This document shows positions 26,273 through 35,220 of a stretch of DNA of 64,000 bases, in pieces (the stretch's first letter is position 1; each line of letters starts with the position of its first letter). Both the position numbers and the translations under genes were made by a program. This DNA comes from Lachnospiraceae bacterium UBA7196. Its GTDB lineage: Bacteria > Bacillota > Clostridia > Lachnospirales > Lachnospiraceae. Location: positions 35,235 through 99,234 of the forward strand of contig DKUU01000011.1 in the NCBI GenBank assembly GCA_002490835.1, in the 5' to 3' direction. A model generated the notes under the pieces. The model searched no databases. It was not told the origin of the DNA and saw only the letters and a program-made list of their open reading frames with translations.

Positions 26273-26341
26273 CTCTTCTTCTCTGCTACGCAGCCGCTGT
26301 TTTCTATACTTATCAATTCTGCCTTTCAGACATTACGCCTG

Positions 26342-27271
26342 TTATTCTGATTTTTTCCGCAGCGGATAGTTGAGCATCGGCTCCTCATCGATAAAGTTAA
26401 TCTCATCATTCAGGTAAACCTGATAATTATTCCAAGCCTCTTCCAGATTCTTCAGATTCTCCTTGACCTCTTCCGGCTGCTTTAAGCACATTGCCACGAC
26501 CAGCGCATTGATCAGGCTAAGAGGCGCGACCAGCGAGTCCACGATGGATACCATATCGCTTCTGGCGAGCAAATGACAGGAAGAGTAGAGATTCATAGGG
26601 GAATGCACGGAATCCGTGACCGCGATCACCCTTGCGTTTCTGTCGTTTGCAAACTCCATCGCCTTTAGAGTCCTCATGGAATATCTCGGAAAGCTGATGC
26701 CCACAAAAGCATCCTTCTCATCGATACGAATCATCTGTTCAAACGTTTCCGAAACACTTGTTGTTTTTAGAAGCACCACATTTCCCCGGATCATATTCAG
26801 GTAGAACTGTAAGAAATCCGCCAGCGGTTCACAGCTTCTGACACCCATGATGTAGACTGTCTTCGCCTCCAATATAATATCAACCGCCGTCTCAAAAGCT
26901 GTCGGATCCAGATTATGGATGGTATCCTGAATTTTTTCGATATCCGCGGTAAGAACAGAATTTAGGATTTCCGACTGACTGCTCTTCCCGTACTTTGCAC
27001 CGATCTTCTGCACGGAATTAATCTTGTTCTGCACCCAATATTCCAAATCCCTCTGAAACTCCGGATAACCGTTGTAGCCGATGAACATCGCATAACGAAC
27101 TACGGTGGACTCGCTGACGCCCACCGTATCACCCAATTTCGCCGCCGTCATAAACACCGCCTGATCATAATGATCGTAGATGAAAGCCGAAATTGCCTTC
27201 TGCCCCTTGCTCATCTTACTGTAATACTCGTTGATTCTGGTTATGATGTCATACCGATTCTCAATTGCCAT
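26342..27271 (-). CDS. MurR/RpiR family transcriptional regulator
   Basis: 309 residues. An N-terminal RpiR helix-turn-helix (about 20-70, with KLGDTVGVSESTVVRYA) is followed by a SIS sugar-phosphate-binding domain (about 115-260, with VYIMGVRSCEPLADFLQFYL and FVGISFPRYSMRTLKAM). Such proteins sense phosphosugars. No sugar operon lies beside it, so its target is unknown. It follows the TetR gene by 32 bp and may be co-transcribed. Confidence 0.88.
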   Translation of the reverse strand: MAIENRYDIITRINEYYSKMSKGQKAISAFIYDHYDQAVFMTAAKLGDTVGVSESTVVRYAMFIGYNGYPEFQRDLEYWVQNKINSVQKIGAKYGKSSQSEILNSVLTADIEKIQDTIHNLDPTAFETAVDIILEAKTVYIMGVRSCEPLADFLQFYLNMIRGNVVLLKTTSVSETFEQMIRIDEKDAFVGISFPRYSMRTLKAMEFANDRNARVIAVTDSVHSPMNLYSSCHLLARSDMVSIVDSLVAPLSLINALVVAMCLKQPEEVKENLKNLEEAWNNYQVYLNDEINFIDEEPMLNYPLRKKSE

Positions 27272-27303
27272 ACAAAAACCCTTCTACCGGAACTTCTTTT
27301 CAC

Positions 27304-27855
27304 TTAAATGTTTTGAAACGCGTTGTAGGACTCCTCCAAAAGCTTAATGGTATCCTCTTCCTGAAGATCATAATCCCCTGTCAGGGTCATGCAGGCTGCT
27401 CCATGGATAAAAATCCACATCTTCATGAACATCCCGCTGGGATCTTTACAGCCAAAAATCTTCGCACTGTTGATCTCCCGCACCACCGCACCGTTTTTGC
27501 CATTCAGCAGATCATACAAACTCTTTCCGTGACGGTTCTCCGATAAAAATAACAGGCGAAACAGATTCTGCTCCTCCTGAGAGAAACGGATGTAGGCCAG
27601 TCCCAGATTGACAAAGGGCGTGTTGTTCTGCTTCGGAAAGTCCTCGTAGTAAGAACCGAAGAAATCCATCGCCTTCACAAAGAGATCCTCTCCCAGCTCC
27701 TCCATATTTTTGTAGACACGGAAGATCGGCTGGGTAGAACATCCCGCCTTTGCCGCCAGCGTCCGCGCGCTCACCTGTGCAAAGCCTTCCGTTCTCGCCA
27801 TCTCAAAAGCAGCATTCAGAATATCGTTTTTTGTGATCGTCTCTTTTCTTGCCAT
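27304..27855 (-). CDS. TetR/AcrR family transcriptional regulator
   Basis: 183 residues. The N-terminal helix-turn-helix is ILNAAFEMARTEGFAQVSARTLAAKAGCSTQPIF in outline (about residues 11-44). The C-terminal ligand domain is all-helical. Upstream there is a strong promoter within a 35-bp inverted repeat, so it is probably autoregulated. Neighbours do not reveal a specific ligand. Confidence 0.88.
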   Translation of the reverse strand: MARKETITKNDILNAAFEMARTEGFAQVSARTLAAKAGCSTQPIFRVYKNMEELGEDLFVKAMDFFGSYYEDFPKQNNTPFVNLGLAYIRFSQEEQNLFRLLFLSENRHGKSLYDLLNGKNGAVVREINSAKIFGCKDPSGMFMKMWIFIHGAACMTLTGDYDLQEEDTIKLLEESYNAFQNI

Positions 27856-27899
27856 AGAAATATACCTCTCTCGCAGCTTATTAAGAACATCTTTTGGTA

Positions 27900-27937
27900 A
27901 CGTATGTTATTATAATATATTATGTAACCTACGTCAA
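27900..27937 (-). promoter_or_regulatory. tetR promoter and operator
   Basis: On the minus strand TTGACG (27932-27937) and TATAAT (27909-27914) are 17 bp apart. The inverted repeat ACGTATGTTA (27900-27909) / TAACCTACGT (27925-27934), one mismatch, 15-bp spacer, covers the promoter. TetR binding is inferred from this layout. Confidence 0.75.
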
Positions 27938-27992
27938 CCCCTTTTTTAGAAAAAAGTGCGATATTTGTAAATTAGGGGAATTCTATGTAAAC

Positions 27993-28028
27993 AAAAAAGG
28001 AACCCTGCTAAGGCAGGGTTCCTTTTTT
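27993..28028. terminator. Strong terminator after the decarboxylase operon
   Basis: A 16-bp perfect stem (GGAACCCTGC core with A/T ends, 27993-28008 and 28013-28028) with a 4-nt loop. T runs exist on both strands. It lies just past the stop of the oxaloacetate-decarboxylase-type gene. Confidence 0.9.
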
Positions 28029-28040
28029 GTTTATTAACTT

Positions 28041-29477
28041 TTATACAGGGTAAACCCCGTTCTTTGTATCCGCCTGCGTCATATCGACCTTCTCCTGCTG
28101 TGCCTGACGGTACTTGAAGTAGTCGATCGCCACCTGCGGGAATAGTGCGTAGGACAGCACATCCTCGTCCTGCTGTTTCCACTCCTTCATCTCCGCTTCC
28201 AGACCTGCCAGCTCAGGCTCCGTGTGACCTGTCGCCTCCGCGGAACGCGCGGTAGAACGCGGCTCGCCGGGGATGACCTTGTCGATCACTTCCTGACTCA
28301 TGGGCTTAACGGTCTGTCCGTAATTACCGCGGAGCAGATCCTTGAACTCGCCTGTCGCCATCTTATATCTCTCGCCCATCAGCACATTGAATACTGCCTG
28401 CGTACCGACGATCTGTGAGGAAGGCGTAACCAGAGGCGGCTCGCCGCAGTCCTTACGGACTCTGGGGATCTCCTCCAGCACATCCTGATACTTATCTTCC
28501 GCCTTCTGCTCTTTGAGCTGGCTCACCATGTTGGAAAGCATACCGCCGGGCACCTGATAGCGCAGCGTATTGATGTTCACGCCGAGCACCTTGGTGCTCA
28601 TCAGGCCGGATTCGATACACTCCTCACGGTAAGGACGGAAGTAATCCGCGATCGCCGCCAAAATCTCCTGATCGTATCCGGTATCATAAGGAGTACCTTT
28701 GAAGGTCTCCACCATAACCTCAGTTGCCGGCTGGGAAGTACCGAGCGCAAAAGGTGAGATCGCGCAGTCGATGACATCCACGCCCGCCTCTACGGCTTTC
28801 AGATAGGTCATAGAAGCAACGCCGGACGTATAGTGCGTATGCAGCTGAATCGGCAGTTTGGTGCTTTCCTTTAAGGTCTTTACAAGCTCCGCTGCGCGGT
28901 AGGGAACGAGCAGACCCGCCATATCCTTGATACAGATGGAATCTGCACCCATCTCCTCGATCTTCTTCGCCATATCTGCCCAATACTCTAAGGTATAGGC
29001 ATCACCAAGTGTATAGGAAAGCGCGATCTGCGACTGGCCTCTGCCCTCCTGCTTCTTGATCTTATTCGTAGCGTCCACCGCCGCCTGCAGGTTACGGATA
29101 TCGTTCAGACAGTCGAAAATCCTGATGATATCGATACCGTTCGCGATAGACTTTTCAACGAACGCATACACCACGTCGTCCGCATAAGGCCTGTAACCCA
29201 GAATATTCTGGCCTCTGAATAACATCTGCAGCTTGGTATTCTTAAAACCGTCCCTTAACTTCCGCAGTCTGTCCCAAGGATCTTCCTTCAGGAAACGGAG
29301 GGAAGCGTCAAAGGTTGCGCCGCCCCAGCACTCTACTGCAGCATAGCCGACTTTATCCATTTTATCTACGATTGGAAGCATCTTCTCGGTAGGCATTCTG
29401 GTCGCGATCAGAGACTGATGTGCGTCACGAAGAACGGTTTCCATGATTCCAACCGGCTTTTTAGTTTGTTCTGCCAT
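28041..29477 (-). CDS. Oxaloacetate decarboxylase alpha / pyruvate carboxylase B-type carboxyltransferase
   Basis: 478 residues from ATG 29477, chosen because GAAAGGAAAAT precedes it. The HMGL-like TIM barrel starts ETVLRDAHQSLIATRM (metal-binding Asp about residue 19), with IFDCLNDIRN, HTHYTSG and KDMAGLLVP as further active-site parts. The conserved carboxylase domain follows (to about 460). No biotin domain is fused; the carrier is a separate gene in the operon. It transfers a carboxyl group between biotin and pyruvate/oxaloacetate. Direction depends on the partner subunits. Confidence 0.9.
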   Translation of the reverse strand: MAEQTKKPVGIMETVLRDAHQSLIATRMPTEKMLPIVDKMDKVGYAAVECWGGATFDASLRFLKEDPWDRLRKLRDGFKNTKLQMLFRGQNILGYRPYADDVVYAFVEKSIANGIDIIRIFDCLNDIRNLQAAVDATNKIKKQEGRGQSQIALSYTLGDAYTLEYWADMAKKIEEMGADSICIKDMAGLLVPYRAAELVKTLKESTKLPIQLHTHYTSGVASMTYLKAVEAGVDVIDCAISPFALGTSQPATEVMVETFKGTPYDTGYDQEILAAIADYFRPYREECIESGLMSTKVLGVNINTLRYQVPGGMLSNMVSQLKEQKAEDKYQDVLEEIPRVRKDCGEPPLVTPSSQIVGTQAVFNVLMGERYKMATGEFKDLLRGNYGQTVKPMSQEVIDKVIPGEPRSTARSAEATGHTEPELAGLEAEMKEWKQQDEDVLSYALFPQVAIDYFKYRQAQQEKVDMTQADTKNGVYPV

Positions 29478-29496
29478 TTTTTTATTTTCCTTTCTT

Positions 29497-30645
29497 TTAG
29501 AATACTCCAAACACCGCCATAAACGTACCTGCCGCAACCGCCGTTCCGATAACGCCGGCCACATTAGGCCCCATCGCGTGCATCAGCAGGAAGTTTGTGG
29601 GATCATACTCCGCACCAACCTTCTGGGAAACTCTGGCTGCCATAGGAACCGCGGAAACACCTGCGGAACCGATCAGCGGATTCACCTTGCCTTTGGTAGC
29701 CACACACATCAGCTTACCGAAAAGCACGCCTGCCGCCGTACCGAAAATAAACGCGCCCAGACCCAACGCCACGATTTTCAGCGTATCCGTGTTCAGGAAC
29801 GCTTCCGCACTGGTAGTCGCGCCTACGGAAGTACCAAGGATGATGACCACGATATACATCAGGGCGTTGGAAGCCGTTTCTGTCAGCTGTCTCACCACGC
29901 CGCTTTCTCTAAACAGATTACCCAGCATCAGCATGCCGACAAGGGGCGCTGTGGTGGGCAGGATCAGGGATACCACGATGGTAACCACGATCGGGAATAA
30001 AATCTTCTCCAGCTTGCTGACGGGACGAAGCTGCCCCATCTTGATCTTTCTCTCCTTTTCCGTGGTAAGGAGCTTCATGATCGGCGGCTGGATGATCGGC
30101 ACCAGAGACATATAGGAATAAGCCGCTACCGCAATCGGTCCAAGCAGCGTCGTCTGTCCCAGCTTACCCGCAAGGAAAATGGAAGTCGGTCCATCTGCAC
30201 CGCCGATAATGGAAATAGCTGCCGCCGCCTTATCGTTAAAGCCAAGCGCGATCGCGCCAAAGTATGCAGCAAAGATACCAAACTGCGCCGCTGCGCCCAA
30301 AAGGAAGCTCTTAGGATTCGCGATCAGCGGACCGAAATCCGTCATCGCGCCCACACCCATAAAAATCAGGGACGGCAGGATCGCCCACTCATCCAGCTTA
30401 TAGAAATAGTACAGCAGACCGCCGCCTGCACCGCCCTCTCCGTAAGGCGCCATAATATCGGGATAGATATTCACAAGCAGCATACCGAAGGCAATCGGCA
30501 CAAGCAGGAGCGGTTCAAAATCAAACTTGATCGCCAAAAGCAGGAAAAACAGGGCTACCGCGATCATGAGATAATTGCCGCCTGTCAGATTGAAGAACGC
30601 AGTCTGATGAATCAGATTATCAAGCGTCTCAACTATATAATTCAT
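29497..30645 (-). CDS. Sodium ion-translocating decarboxylase beta subunit
   Basis: 382 residues, about nine membrane helices. Characteristic pieces are MGVGAMTDFGPLIANPKS, GGADGPTSIFLAGKL and the C-terminal LLMHAMGPNVAGVIGTA. This subunit removes CO2 from carboxybiotin and pumps Na+ out. ATG 30645 follows AGGAGG by 6 nt and begins MNYIVETLDN. It lies between the biotin carrier and the OadA-type gene. Confidence 0.92.
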   Translation of the reverse strand: MNYIVETLDNLIHQTAFFNLTGGNYLMIAVALFFLLLAIKFDFEPLLLVPIAFGMLLVNIYPDIMAPYGEGGAGGGLLYYFYKLDEWAILPSLIFMGVGAMTDFGPLIANPKSFLLGAAAQFGIFAAYFGAIALGFNDKAAAAISIIGGADGPTSIFLAGKLGQTTLLGPIAVAAYSYMSLVPIIQPPIMKLLTTEKERKIKMGQLRPVSKLEKILFPIVVTIVVSLILPTTAPLVGMLMLGNLFRESGVVRQLTETASNALMYIVVIILGTSVGATTSAEAFLNTDTLKIVALGLGAFIFGTAAGVLFGKLMCVATKGKVNPLIGSAGVSAVPMAARVSQKVGAEYDPTNFLLMHAMGPNVAGVIGTAVAAGTFMAVFGVF

Positions 30646-30705
30646 TTTCTTACCTCCTGTAGTTTTTGTTTCTCCAGCCTGCCCTTTCGGAAAGGCTGTC
30701 AAAGA

Positions 30706-31083
30706 TTAGTTCAATGTCGCCAGCAGCGCACCAGCTTCTACCGCGTCGCCCACTGCCACATTGATGCTGGCTACCGTACCGTCTTCGGGAGCCACTACAG
30801 GAATCTCCATCTTCATAGCCTCTACGATCACGACCGCGTCGCCTCTCTTCACTGCCTGTCCGACATTAGCCTCGATCTTGAAGACCTTGCCGGCCGCGCC
30901 TGCCTCGATCTTGATACTGCCTGCCGCACCGCCAGCGGCCGGAGCTGCCGCAGGTGCGGGCGCTGCCTTAGGAACCGCTCTGGGTGCCGCAGGTGCCGCC
31001 GCTGCGGGCGCGCCGCTCGTAGCGCCCTCTTCCACCACTACATCATATACGCTGCCATTTACGGTAATTGTATAATTCTTCAT
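30706..31083 (-). CDS. Biotin carboxyl carrier protein
   Basis: 125 residues. An N-terminal ~20-residue strand region is joined by an Ala/Pro-rich flexible linker (about 22-52) to a biotinyl domain. Biotinylated Lys91 lies in EAMKMEI. It carries carboxybiotin between the carboxyltransferases and the beta subunit. It starts 20 bp after the gamma-like gene. Confidence 0.95.
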   Translation of the reverse strand: MKNYTITVNGSVYDVVVEEGATSGAPAAAAPAAPRAVPKAAPAPAAAPAAGGAAGSIKIEAGAAGKVFKIEANVGQAVKRGDAVVIVEAMKMEIPVVAPEDGTVASINVAVGDAVEAGALLATLN

Positions 31084-31103
31084 TTTGATATCCTCCTATA
31101 CTC

Positions 31104-31826
31104 TTAGGCATTCTGCCATTTGCTCTTATTCGATTTTCTGATGGATCTCACCACGAACCCGTCCGTGGACGCTGCTCCTTCATAGGCTGCGATTGCCGCC
31201 GCGATCACTGCCACAAGCTCCGTATCGTCGGACAGTTCTTCCTTGGCCGCAATCTGCTGTACCACGGGAGACTGTGCCGGAGCCGGTTCTTCTTTCTTCT
31301 TCTGCTTCTTCTCCAATTTAGAGATCAGCGTAAAGCAAGAAATAATCAGACTGATCAGGATCAGGACCACAAACACGGTTCCCATACCGATCAGGGTATT
31401 CAGGCCGGCCTTGATCAGGATCTCTCCCAAAGAATATTGCACATTGGTGGTAATTCCGGTGATACGCGTGTACGTATCGTCAAGCAAGATCTCCACCTCC
31501 GCGTTATGGGAAGAACCCAGCACGCTTACCGTAATGACCGCCCCACCATCTTTATAGTACACGGAAGCGCCGGACACGCCCTCATATTCACCAATATCCG
31601 TCAGCGCGCTCTCCCATCCCAGACATCCGTTGTAACTGACCGGATCGTCGGCGTACTGCTCAATCATTTTACCGCTCACAACAGCATGCAGTCTGTTAAC
31701 GATCTCTGTACCGTTGTTCAACGCCGCTTCCTGACTGATCGGACCGTTTACCGCCTCGTCCTTGCCGCAGGCAGCCAGACAGATCATGCAGGTGAGCATT
31801 GCAAATAGTATCAATCTTTTTTTCAT
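31104..31826 (-). CDS. OadG-like gamma subunit with lipoprotein domain
   Basis: 240 residues. The N-terminus is a lipoprotein signal (KKRLILFAMLTCMICLAAC, Cys at lipobox). An exported domain of about 110 residues follows. Then there is one membrane helix (about residues 146-168: LIGMGTVFVVLILISLIIS), typical of OadG gamma subunits, and an Ala/Pro linker and cytosolic tail. The usual OadG is only ~80-100 residues, so the exported domain is an addition. It should anchor the decarboxylase to the membrane. Confidence 0.8.
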   Translation of the reverse strand: MKKRLILFAMLTCMICLAACGKDEAVNGPISQEAALNNGTEIVNRLHAVVSGKMIEQYADDPVSYNGCLGWESALTDIGEYEGVSGASVYYKDGGAVITVSVLGSSHNAEVEILLDDTYTRITGITTNVQYSLGEILIKAGLNTLIGMGTVFVVLILISLIISCFTLISKLEKKQKKKEEPAPAQSPVVQQIAAKEELSDDTELVAVIAAAIAAYEGAASTDGFVVRSIRKSNKSKWQNA

Positions 31827-31835
31827 AGTGCCTCC

Positions 31836-33263
31836 TTAAACCGTGCCGTGTTTCTTCTCCGGACGCCCCTCCGTCTTGGAAGAGAGCATCTCGAAGGCGC
31901 CGATCACGTACTTTCTGGTGTCAGCCGGCTCCACGATCTGATCCACATACCCTCTCTTTGCCGCGCTTGTCACATTGTTCTGCAAAGCTTCATACTCCTT
32001 CGCACAGGCATCGATCGCATCCGCACCCTGACCGTCGCAGATGATCTTTGCCGCCAGCTTGGCATCCATCATACCAATCTCGGCATTCGGCCACGCAATC
32101 GTGATGTCCGCACCGATTGCCTTGGAGTTCATCGCCACATACGCGCTGCCGTATGCCTTGCCGATGATTACGTTCACCTTGGGCACCGTAGCGTTTGCAA
32201 AGGCATAAGTAAGCTTACCCGCCGCCTTCGCCATGCGCTTCTCACAGCACTTGGTCGCAGCAAAACCCGTCACGTTGGTGAGAGAAAGTACCGGAATGTC
32301 AAAAGCATCACAGAAGCTTACAAACTGAGCTGCCTTCTCTGCGCCTCTTGCAGACAGTGCCGCATCGAATTTCTCTACTACCTCGCCGTTCTCATCGCAG
32401 ACCTCAGTACGATTCGCCACCGCGCCGATAGTCGCGCCGTTTAAGCGGATGAAACCGGCTACCATATCCTTTGCGTAATCCTGTTTCACTTCCACAAACA
32501 GGCCGTCGTCCGCGATCTGGGACAGGGCGATTGCCGTATCCCCCACACAGTTCGCAATCTGCGCACAGGCACGATTCAGGTCATCCGTGCAGTCCGTCCA
32601 TGCAAGATCGGAATTGTTTGCGGGCAGGATCGACACGAGCTGTCTGATTTGTGCCAGAATGGAAGGCTCGTCCGCCGCCATATCCACCAGACCGGTCTCC
32701 TCGCTCTGGAACGCCGCCGCCGAAGTATCGCAGCGTGAAATTTCATTGCCCTCTAACGCATTGGGGGAATTAACGAACAGCTTCGCCTTTTCCTTCTCCA
32801 TGAATGTAAAGTCCGCCATCGCCGGAATCAGGGCAAGTCCGCCGCCGCAGCTTCCAAATACAGCCGTGATCTGCGGGATCACGCCGGAAGCCATCACCTG
32901 ACTCCTGTAGATCTCGCCGAAACCGTTCAGCGCATCCGTCGCCTCCTGCAAACGCAGGCCCGCCGAGTCGATGAGCCCGATCACCGGCGCGCCCATCTTC
33001 ATAGCCAGCTCGTAGAGATTCACGATCTTCTTTGCGTGCATCTCACCTACGGATCCGCTTAAAACGGACGCATCCTGACTGTACACATACACGAGATTGC
33101 CGTCGATCACGCCATAGCCGGTCACCACGCCGTCAGACGGAGTCTCGGTCTGTTTCAAATTGAAATCCGTGGCTCTCGCTGTCACAAGCCCGCCGATCTC
33201 AACGAAACTGTTTTCATCGAGTAAAGCATTGATTCTTTGACTCGCTTGAGATGTAGTACTCAT
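31836..33263 (-). CDS. Acyl-CoA carboxyltransferase (methylmalonyl-CoA decarboxylase alpha / 12S type)
   Basis: 475 residues. Crotonase-fold carboxyltransferase halves: GSVGEMHAKKIVNLYELAMK (about 69-88) and GSCGGGLALIPAMADF on the N-side, then FVSFCDAFDIPVLSLTNVTGF and GKAYGSAYVAMNS on the C-side. First gene of the operon. It moves a carboxyl group between an acyl-CoA (methylmalonyl-, malonyl- or glutaconyl-CoA) and biotin. With the second, pyruvate-type carboxyltransferase in the operon, it could form a transcarboxylase. Promoter sites upstream are only weakly recognisable. Confidence 0.9.
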   Translation of the reverse strand: MSTTSQASQRINALLDENSFVEIGGLVTARATDFNLKQTETPSDGVVTGYGVIDGNLVYVYSQDASVLSGSVGEMHAKKIVNLYELAMKMGAPVIGLIDSAGLRLQEATDALNGFGEIYRSQVMASGVIPQITAVFGSCGGGLALIPAMADFTFMEKEKAKLFVNSPNALEGNEISRCDTSAAAFQSEETGLVDMAADEPSILAQIRQLVSILPANNSDLAWTDCTDDLNRACAQIANCVGDTAIALSQIADDGLFVEVKQDYAKDMVAGFIRLNGATIGAVANRTEVCDENGEVVEKFDAALSARGAEKAAQFVSFCDAFDIPVLSLTNVTGFAATKCCEKRMAKAAGKLTYAFANATVPKVNVIIGKAYGSAYVAMNSKAIGADITIAWPNAEIGMMDAKLAAKIICDGQGADAIDACAKEYEALQNNVTSAAKRGYVDQIVEPADTRKYVIGAFEMLSSKTEGRPEKKHGTV

Positions 33264-33376
33264 TTTTCAGCCCTCCATTTATATATTGTTAAATTATAAA
33301 TAATAAAACTTTACCACAAAGTGGCATAACACACGAGAGTAGTATAACACACAATCCCCTTTCCGACCAGCAGAAT

Positions 33377-34717
33377 TTAGAAAAAAATTACAAGATTTAC
33401 AATATATTTCAGAATCCATAAAAAGCTCTGTTCCTCCACTTCTTCCTCCGCCAAAAGGTCATAGCGTTTGATAAGCTCCCCGTTTAGATAGTAGGACACT
33501 TCGCCTACCTTCTCCCCCGCCGCGACGGGCGCGTCAAGCGCAGTCTCCACGCGGGTCTTCACCTCCACGCTGTCCTCTTCGCTAAGCAGATAAGGCAGGC
33601 TCTTCTCCCCCTTTTCCATGGTAACGCCCACAAATGCTTCGTCCCACGGCGTCCCGGTTTTACCTGCAATACCGCCCCGCACGGGGATATCTTCAAACGT
33701 CTTTTCCTCATAGATATCCTGATAACGGTAATGCTCCATGCCATAGGCGGCAAGCTTCTTCATATCGCTCCACTTATAGCTTTTGTTGTTCGGCCAGCCG
33801 CAGGCCAAAAGCGCCACGGTAAAGATACGTCCCTCGCTCTCAAGCGCCCCCACATAACAGTAGCCCGCATTGTTCGTAAATCCCGTCTTTCCAGAGAGCG
33901 CCTCCCGCATCATGCCCAGAAACGCATTATGGTTGTCACAGTGAAAACGCCTGCTGCCGTCCACATCGGTAAAGTCGTAGCTGATCGTGCGGGTGATTTC
34001 CAGAAATTCTTCCTTTTTTGGGGAATCCGTCACGCAGTAAGCCATGATCTTCGCCAGATCGGCCGCCGTCGTGGCATGCGTCTTTCCCGTCTCATTCACC
34101 GTGGCATCCAGTCCGTTCGGCGTAATAAAATAAGTGTCATAGCAGCCGATATCGCGCGCCTTCTGGTTCATCATCGCCGCAAACTGCTCCACGCTGCCGC
34201 CCACGGCCTCCGCGACTACCACCGCCGCATCGTTGTGGGACTCGAGCATCAGGGAATAGAGAAGGTCCTTTAGTCGGAACTTCTCCCCCTGTTTGACATA
34301 GAGTTTGACCTTCGGCATACCCGCCGCATAGGCGGAAGCTTCCGCGATCTGCTCTAGGTCACCGTATTCGAGCGCAAGGATACAGGTCATGATCTTAGTC
34401 GTGCTGGCCATGGGGAGGACGGCGTCCTCATTTTTCCCGTAGAGCACCCGTCCCGAATCCGCATCCATCAGGACAGCTGCCTGCGCGTAGAGCTGCAGAT
34501 TTTCCTCTGCCGCATCCTCGTTTTCCTTATCAGAGGCTTTCTGAACAGCCGAATCACGAACGCTTTTCCATCCGGCTGCCTGCGCTGTCTGCTGCGAAAC
34601 CGTCCGCCTTTGCGCATATCCCTGTACACAAAGCAGGGCAGCCGCCAATACGATAGCCGCTACCCTGAAATATTTCTGTCTTTCACCTTTATTTGTTAAA
34701 TTCTCTCGATTGCGCAT
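33377..34717 (-). CDS. D-alanyl-D-alanine carboxypeptidase (PBP5-type)
   Basis: About 446 residues. N-terminal hydrophobic signal (about 18-34), then SxxK as STTK (about 106), SHN in LMLESHNDAA (about 161) and KTG in ALSGKTGFTN (about 277). A PBP5_C-type domain and a C-terminal amphipathic/hydrophobic segment follow. It trims D-Ala from peptidoglycan stem peptides. The start (GTG 34723 or ATG 34717) is uncertain; no clear ribosome binding site. A second paralogue lies at 39.7 kb. Confidence 0.88.
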   Translation of the reverse strand: MRNRENLTNKGERQKYFRVAAIVLAAALLCVQGYAQRRTVSQQTAQAAGWKSVRDSAVQKASDKENEDAAEENLQLYAQAAVLMDADSGRVLYGKNEDAVLPMASTTKIMTCILALEYGDLEQIAEASAYAAGMPKVKLYVKQGEKFRLKDLLYSLMLESHNDAAVVVAEAVGGSVEQFAAMMNQKARDIGCYDTYFITPNGLDATVNETGKTHATTAADLAKIMAYCVTDSPKKEEFLEITRTISYDFTDVDGSRRFHCDNHNAFLGMMREALSGKTGFTNNAGYCYVGALESEGRIFTVALLACGWPNNKSYKWSDMKKLAAYGMEHYRYQDIYEEKTFEDIPVRGGIAGKTGTPWDEAFVGVTMEKGEKSLPYLLSEEDSVEVKTRVETALDAPVAAGEKVGEVSYYLNGELIKRYDLLAEEEVEEQSFLWILKYIVNLVIFF

Positions 34718-34803
34718 ACCCACGTCCCGACATTACCGTTCGTTAATATATATGCGCAGTCCGCTTTCCTATGACATGGTTATTTAAGCCGCCTCTGCAA
34801 AAG

Positions 34804-35205
34804 TTAATCCCAATAACCGCCGTCCCCCGCCTGAAGCGCCTTGCTTTTACAGACCGGACATTCCGTCTTTTTACTCCATCCTTTTACGCCTTCCGCTTCC
34901 GTACAGAGATCTTTTATCTCCTTCCCGCACAAAGGACACAGTCCGACACAAGCTTCCTCACTGTCCATACTTTGCAATACCGGAACTGCCACTATATTTT
35001 GACAATGTCCGCAGACAGCCGGCCTGTACTGAAAATCATAGGCCGGAATCTTACTTGCCAAAAGCAGATCTTCCGCCTGCTGCCGCTTCTTATCCGAAAA
35101 TGCCGCCAGAATATTTTCCTTTTTACCGTGCAGCAGTCCGTTTCCCGCAAAGCACTGCCATTCCTTTTTACAGGACTTACAGCGCACATTGATGATTTCG
35201 CCCAT
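34804..35205 (-). CDS. Cysteine-rich zinc-ribbon protein of unknown function
   Basis: 133 residues with four CxxC pairs: CKSC (9-12), CGHC (about 65), CPLC (about 90) and CPVC (about 116), so two zinc ribbons are likely. GGGAGG lies 5 nt before the ATG. It begins 15 bp after the flagellin stop with no terminator between, so it could be made with the flagellin. I do not recognise the family. Confidence 0.65.
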   Translation of the reverse strand: MGEIINVRCKSCKKEWQCFAGNGLLHGKKENILAAFSDKKRQQAEDLLLASKIPAYDFQYRPAVCGHCQNIVAVPVLQSMDSEEACVGLCPLCGKEIKDLCTEAEGVKGWSKKTECPVCKSKALQAGDGGYWD

Positions 35206-35220
35206 CGCATCCTCCCTTCA

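Noticed and set aside
27946..28182. 78-residue minus frame across the terminator
   Set aside because: It runs through the strong terminator and into the oxaloacetate decarboxylase gene in another frame.
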